From Tribonema minus (lineage: Eukaryota > Sar > Xanthophyceae > Tribonematales > Tribonemataceae), in NCBI GenBank assembly GCA_017506865.1, contig JAFCMP010000479.1, positions 310,001-374,000 on the forward strand: a stretch of DNA of 64,000 nt, written 5' to 3'. This document shows positions 57,814 through 64,000 of this stretch, one piece after another. The notes under the pieces were generated by a model, which saw nothing but the letters and a program-made list of their open reading frames with translations, made no database searches and was not told the origin of the DNA. The translations under genes were made by a program, and so were the position numbers. Each line of letters opens with the position of its first letter. Within the stretch, counting starts at the first letter, position 1.

Positions 57814-60800
57814 ATGGCGTTGGCGCAGCAAAACTTCTTCACGGGCAGCTCCCAGCTGGGACTAACTTCCGGCACTTTGCAGTACTTTGCCCAGAGCACT
57901 AGCAGGTCAGTGAAAGGGAATCAAAAGCTGTGCCAGCAAGGTGTGTTGACATGTTGTCTTGGTTCAAGAGAATTCCAGCCTGCAAGCATCAATGCTTGCA
58001 TTGATCTCCATTTTTTTCCTTATGTGCAGGGAGAGAACTGTGCAGGATGCAGGCGCAGCGCTGGTCACAGAGACGGCACTACAACCAGCTTCGATGCGGT
58101 CTCAGGCAGCGTTGTCAGCTACTTGCCAATTGCCGGAGGGGAGGGGCTGCCTGCTGTGCATCACCTCGATGCCGGCGCACATGGTGCCCACAGACATGCT
58201 GCAGCTATTCGCTCCTTTCAGGCAGAGCATGAGCTACGTGCGCATACTGAGGCCATGCCGGGGAAGCGACAGCGAGCGCTTGGAGTACATGGTGGTGCTG
58301 CAGATGCTCAATCAGGTACGCACCCCTGACCGGATGGCTGGCGCATGCATCATGACGATGTTATAACTATTGCTGTAAATTTGGCTCCGCAGGGCCATAA
58401 GCCCACTCCCTGTTAGGGCGATTTTGCATGACAAACGGAGTTGATTGCCAGCTGTAGGCATGGTTGACATGTGAACAAGAGCACTTGCGCACGCGCACAC
58501 TGGCAGCATTTGTCAGTAATAATCAGTACCACCCTAGCGCGCGTGATGGGACGTGTGCGCTTGAAATTGCGCTCGTGGATTGGTGGATCGTGTTTCCTAA
58601 GTATTGTGCCATGCTTTCACTTAGCCTTGCTGATGCTGCAACATCACCCCATAATGTTCTCTGCTGCATCAATCTGGCGGAATGCAGGAGCTGGCGGATA
58701 GCTTCTACAGGCAGTACAACGGGCAGCCGTTCAGCAGCATGGAGGAAGCGTGCTGCGAAGTAGTATTTGTGGCATCAATCAGTTTCATTGATGCACAGGA
58801 TGGCAGCTGCGATAGCATCAGCGCGCTCGGAGCTTTGCCAAACGCGTGCGCTACAGCAGCAGCAGCAGCAGCGGGGCCTGCTGACACAAGCCAGGTGGAT
58901 GGCATGCCGATGCTATGCGTTAGCCTGAACATACCGCAATTGTGTAGTTCTGACTGCGCAATGCAACAAGCAAAACGTAGTGTTGTTTACATGCTCAAAC
59001 CTGTTCAGCAGAGTGAGCTTGCACCATTTCATGCGGATGAGTTTGCCCTCAGTGGCCAAACACTGCATTCACGATATACAGCACACTATTCTACATGTGG
59101 CATCTGTGGCATGCGACGCACAAAGTGCTACGCTGCTCCTGGTGGGCCGTGTGAGCGGTGATCTTCAAGGACCAATCAACATGGTTGTACAATAGTGCTG
59201 GACAAGTATTGTTTCAATTGCTTGTGAATGCCTGCGTGTCGTACTTGCTGACAGTGCTGTTGATAACCTGCCTAACGCCCGCAGGCGCTGCACAGCGGCG
59301 GAGCGGAGGCGCGGGAGGACGCATGTGTCATCTGCTTTGAGAAGCTGGAGGGGGGTACACTGACTACGGCCTGCAAGCACACATTCCACATTGAGTGCAT
59401 CGCGCTGTGGCAGGACAGCCCCTGTCCTGTGTGTCGCTTCCATCACAACGGCAGCGGCGATGACAGCACCTGCCAGGTATGAGCCTGAACTGCTGTGTTG
59501 CGCATCATGCAGTATCATCATGATATTCGTATGCAGATGTTCACAGAGCACTTGTGATTCTTTCCATGGTAGCTTCTAGTGGATGGAGATCAGTGACTTG
59601 TCTTGTGATGTTAGCGCTAATCAAATAACCACTTGTAATGCATTTGCACTGCCAAGCACGGGTGTGATGAGGCTCTGCACAATTACAGGTCAATTCAAGC
59701 TCTTGATCTGTCGCTGTAGCGCATCGCACTCCATCCCACTTTTTGTGCATTTACATGCAGTGGGTGGCCTGGGGGCATATTGCACGTACTAGCAAAATGC
59801 TTTGAGAAGCGAGATCTGGTGAGCTTTGCAATGCCACAAGACCTAATGAACACAAGATGACCAATCTCTTGCTCTGTTACCTCGTGTGCGCAGCTGCTAC
59901 CAGCATTGCGGGAGATTGTGACTTCACATGTTTATGCCATAAGACCTGGAGCATTTCACACATAACAATGAATAATCTCTTCCTCTGATGTCTCTTGTGC
60001 ATGGCTACACTACCAGGAGTGCGGGCGGAGCGTAAATGTGCACGTGTGCCTCATCTGCGGCTATGTGGGGTGTGGTGGTAGGGAGCAGGGGGGGCACATG
60101 TCTCAGCACCACTTGGCAACGCTGCACGCGTATGCATTGGATGTGGAGACCCAACAGGTGAGAAGTCTGACTGGCTCTTTAATGTACATGAAAATGTAAC
60201 ACAAGCACATTTGATTACAGACTTGAAGAGCTGTGAATGCGTAATGTTGGCTGCTGACATTAGCCATGGGTGCATGGCGCTCATTGTATTATGCCAGGTA
60301 CAGGGATGGTCGAGTGCCAATAATCAGAGTACCTTAAACAAGTGTGCTTGGTGCGTGATGTTGTGTAGGTCCTCCTGTCACACCGTCTTGACAACTTCAG
60401 CCGCTGCCGGGTCATTGCTGTTGTCATTGACAGTCCCACATATTTCAGGTTCTCAATTTCCCAACCCAATGTCCAGCTCCTGCTATAATGTATGGGGGAA
60501 TTAGAGGCAAGCGATCGGCGAGCCAGCTTGCCGCCTTGACAGATTCTAGCTGACATATAGGCAGCAGCAACCTGCCCTGCAGCACGTTAACTGGTACACC
60601 CCAAGCAGCATGAAGCTTCGGTCGGGTATTGCAGATCATTGATCATCACTTCTTGCCTTTCAACATGCAGAAATCATGTGTGAACGTGACTGGTTGTTAT
60701 GACTCTTTCAGGTGCTGCACGCTTCAGGTTGACTTACATCATTGTTGACTGCAACTCAGCAGCTTTGTATATGTACCAAATGGCCACGTATGCTCTGTCA

Positions 60801-63539
60801 CTTTCGCTTGATATTTGTAGTTATCTCTGCTCAGAATTGACAGCCCTGAGGGCCTGAGCTTATTTTGTGACTGCCGGCCGGCTCATGCATCAAATTGCAC
60901 CTCCACTGCCCATAATGCGACAAACCTTATGCATGTGGAGAGTAAGGTGCGCATCTATTCTCATGCGGCAGCAATGCGTGCTGCTGAGGATTGTATGCTA
61001 AGGCAGTGCGCCCGGGGCTTTTTTGGGGGGGGGCTTGAACCACATCCCGCATTCAATGAGGCACTGCATTGCAGCAAGTACAGCTCGCTCAAAGACCAGT
61101 CATCCCAGCTATATGCCTATCGCTTGTTGCATCTAGCTGTACATGTCGCTTCATTGGTGAAAATGTGCACAAAGGTTCATGTGCATTGTCGCACATGGTA
61201 GTTGCTGCTTGCTGATGATACTCATGCAGGCCAGCGACTTTGTGTGAGAGGGAGATACCGGAGATACCTTGTTTGTACAATATAGTTCTATCCTACCTTA
61301 CATTCTCGAGTATTCAACATGTATGGAGTGTTGTGACTTGCCGAGTGTTTGGCCTGATGAGTATTGTTGCTTTCTAAATACCATGTTGTGGTGTGCTGAT
61401 GCAGGTCTGGGACTTTGCGGGAGGGGGATTTGTGCATCGCCTCATCTACAACAAGGCAGACGGCAAGATGGTAGAGGCAAATAACCCTGGTCATGCTTCC
61501 GGAGAGAGACCACAGGTGATGCTTTCTGCATAGTGCGTTTTTGGTTATACGGTTGGGCATGAGCATGGTTATACTTGGGAAGTACTTCAACGTCTGACGT
61601 ACTTCAAGCAAGTCGCAGATAACTACTGCGAAGAACTTGATTTGCATATAAATATTATTAGTGTTCGTCCCTGTCACACCCCACCTTAACGTGTGTGATG
61701 TGGCATGGGCCTGACTGGAGACGCTCGTCTGTGTGTGGCTGTGGTGCCCGCATCAGATCGGTCTCACGTCTCATATACATTTGGTCAATGCGTTCGTCGC
61801 ACTGGGTCAGCATGGGTGTTCAATATGCCTATGTGACTCGAGACGCTTTCACGCGTGTGGCGCCCTAGCTCTTTGTGCTGCGGCCGGCTGCCATCAGCTG
61901 ATCCCCTTGATGCTCAACCTCTCTGTTCACTGTTCAGCTGCAGGCGTCTGCATTAAGAAAACGCGCGCTAACATTGTGTCAACCTCACTTGCTTGCCACT
62001 CAGTTGGGTGTTTTCTCTTTCGTCATGCGTGTGTATGTGGTCAGGCCCCATCCCAGTTGTCGGATGTACAGGAGGAACGGCTGGTGCACGGCAAGCTGGA
62101 GGGACTGGCCTGGCAGTACAACACGCTGCTTGCCAGTCAGATGGATCAGCAGCGTGCGTTCTATGAGAAGCAGATTGGGCGCCTGCTGGAAGAGCAGGTA
62201 TGTACGTATGGTGGCAAAGGCATACCTACATACCCCTGTAGCAGGTATGCCCTATGGCGGTAGGACATACCTACATACCGCGTGTTACTCAGAGCACTGC
62301 TGGTGCTGATGCTGAATGTGTTGTGTGCGTCGGTGTCACGGGAGTGATGAGATGTACAAGCAGTTGCGGACTGTTGACTTGGTCTGGCACCTTGTTTTCG
62401 TAGTAGAGGAATGTGCTGTTTCTTGTTGTGATAGGCTCATCAACTCTAGAGTGGTGGCCTCAATGTACTCCTCACGGCGCGAACGACTTTTTGATTGGAA
62501 ACAGTCCTAGCTGCTGTTCGTTGACGCAGTCATTCAGCGCACAGTGAAGCTTGTCTTGCCAGGAATGAGATTTTTATGCACAATTGGCCAGAGTGACACT
62601 GGACCGATGACCGGATGTCAAGAAGCAGTGCAAAACCGTCATTGTAGCAAGGCCAATAGAATCAGTAACTGCCTCCTTTCTCTCTGTCGCCATTGGAGTA
62701 TCTGTATGAGACATGTTTTTGACAAACTGGTGAGCGCTGTGAATTTGTCCGTGTGCTCATGTCAATGTACAGCCATGCACATGTGTTGACCCCCAGGAAG
62801 TTCTGTTGCACAGCGAATGGTATGACATCATAGGCCGGTCACCACCAACAGGCTGGCCACCAGCAACACATGTTTGCATGCGGCAACACCTGACCACTGC
62901 CAACACCATTACCATTCACAACAATCACTGCACCTTTGCTATTTGTCTGTGCGTTTGCCGCATCAGGAGGAGGAGCGCTCACGTCGTGGAAGGGCTACAG
63001 GGCAAGAAGTGGCGATGGCGCTGCGCCACGAGCAGCGGCAGTTACAACAGAAGGTTCTCAGCCTCGAAGAACGGCTGCGCAAGGTGAGCGCAATGTAGTC
63101 CTTCACAGCATGCTGTTGTGTACGCCTGCCCCTGTTGAACATACTGGAATTCTTGGGCTGATGCCACAGATGCCACAGAGGGTATGACGGCCCCTGCTTG
63201 AGTTGTTAAACTGCCGAGCAACTGCCGACAGAACCGACTTCAGAGACTGTTACTTGTTGCGTTGAGGCTCAAGAGTTTCATCACTGTTGCGCACAGTGAG
63301 GCCCGGTGTCCGAGAGCACAATCCTTGCGACACATACCTACAATGCACATATACACATACATGCCTCTTGCCCGTGTGCTCCTTCTCAGGCTCGCGACGA
63401 CATTGAATTCCAGAAGGAACTGCGGGCCTCACTGGAGGCAAATGAGAATCAGTGGGAGGCTCAGCTGAGGATAGCCGCAGCGGAACTTGAGGCTGCTGTC
63501 CAGGCCAAGTTAGAGTGGGTCCCCCAGCTGGAGGACAAG
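57814..63539 (+). CDS. BRAP2/BRIZ-like E3 ubiquitin ligase (3' end outside window)
   Basis: Predicted RING E3 ligase of the BRCA1-associated protein family (animal BRAP2/IMP, plant BRIZ1/2). Nine exons join in frame: 57814-57905, 58030-58315, 58688-58894, 59285-59476, 60017-60157, 61405-61515, 62045-62197, 62967-63083, 63390-63539 (483 codons so far). An RRM-like domain (LCITSMPAHMVPTDMLQLFA, residues 73-92; later SFYRQYNGQPFSSME) is followed by a RING-H2 (CVIC...CKHTFHIEC...CPVC) at about 209-247. A UBP-type zinc finger (CQEC, CLICGYVGCGG, H..H) is at about 257-300. VWDFAGGGFVHRL and a long coiled coil (QYNTLLASQMDQQRAFYEKQ onward) follow. A poly-Ala stretch sits before the exon 3 donor at 58895; reading on without splicing gives no family match. 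Confidence 0.93.
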
Positions 63540-64000
63540 GTACGAATGTGGCCAATGTCTATGTTCATAGAAGTATGATGCATGTCATGCGCACTTCCCA
63601 TGTGTTTGACATGCACATGAGTCGGTGGCAGACGTCACCAATACATAGCTTCAGGCTGCGACATGTTCATGCATGTATTTTGCAGCATGCGGCAGGCTGC
63701 GATGAGGGTGTGTATGCATGCACGCATAGACGTGCTATGACACAAATTGTGATCGCCACTTGTGTTATTGTCATCAGCCATCGATCAGTGTCAATAATTC
63801 AAAGCCGCTCAGGGGCTCTTGATGCTCGCATCAACTCTGACCTTGTATTTTGGCATACTGCTAGTTCCCATGGAAATCAAGTTCAGTCAACGAGCCTTCA
63901 CAGATGTACAGCCACATGGGACGCGAAGTTACCAGGTGCGGCTAGTGCTCGTTGCAGAGGTCATGCTTGTGCAAATGTGCTGGCTTGCTGCTTTGTAGCG
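63540..64000 (+). other. Partial intron of the BRAP2-like gene
   Basis: Begins with a GTACGA donor at 63540. No further coiled-coil exon was recognised before the window edge. Confidence 0.6.

Noticed and set aside
58895-59161. Unspliced continuation of BRAP2-like exon 3 to the stop near 59161
   Set aside because: Would lose the RING and UBP fingers; a GTGGAT donor at 58895 joins in frame to the RING exon.

Overview
The window is a stretch of intron-rich nuclear eukaryotic DNA, most likely from a protist or alga. Several genes carry 9 or more short introns with GT-AG (sometimes GC-AG) borders. Exons are GC-rich with Ala/Gly/Ser low-complexity inserts, and introns and spacers are more AT-rich and full of short repeats. 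Nothing seen here fixes the species. Exon borders below were read by hand: splice sites were chosen so that reading frames join without a break and family motifs run across the junctions.

Layout. (1) 332-8201 (+): 3' part of a kinesin-14 (C-terminal motor) gene, 10 exons. (2) 9402-11396 (+): METTL21-like protein-lysine methyltransferase, 3 exons. (3) 14493-17220 (-): cyclin-Y-like gene, 4 exons. (4) 18327-23672: an LTR retrotransposon on the minus strand with gag-like ORFs, a zinc knuckle, LTRs of about 250 bp, a polypurine tract and a 5-bp target duplication, but no visible reverse transcriptase. A diverged LTR lies beside it in opposite orientation. (5) 24.0-27.96 kb: no recognised gene. 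(6) 27961-42928: a three-copy tandem array of a TMEM151-like membrane protein gene. Copies 1 and 3 are intact and copy 2 is broken. Each unit carries a piece of cyclin-Y 5' flank at its left edge; the right edge is a copy of the PUS7 3' end in units 1 and 2 and the PUS7 gene itself in unit 3. (7) 42797-57708 (-): a complete 11-exon PUS7/TruD pseudouridine synthase gene of 795 codons, with two DNA-transposon-like insertions in its introns. (8) 57814-63539 (+): BRAP2/BRIZ-type E3 ligase gene (RRM-like, RING, UBP zinc finger, coiled coil), divergent from PUS7 across 105 bp and continuing past the right edge.

The genes are housekeeping functions (microtubule motor, protein methylation, CDK regulation, RNA pseudouridylation, ubiquitylation) and do not look like one pathway. 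The most informative features concern genome dynamics: the chimeric tandem array, which records an ancestral cyclin-Y / TMEM151 / PUS7 neighbourhood; a small hAT-type element in array copy 3 whose empty sites survive in copies 1 and 2; an unrecognised inverted-repeat element with a 226-codon ORF in a PUS7 intron; and local tandem duplications that copied splice acceptors and exon starts in the kinesin gene.
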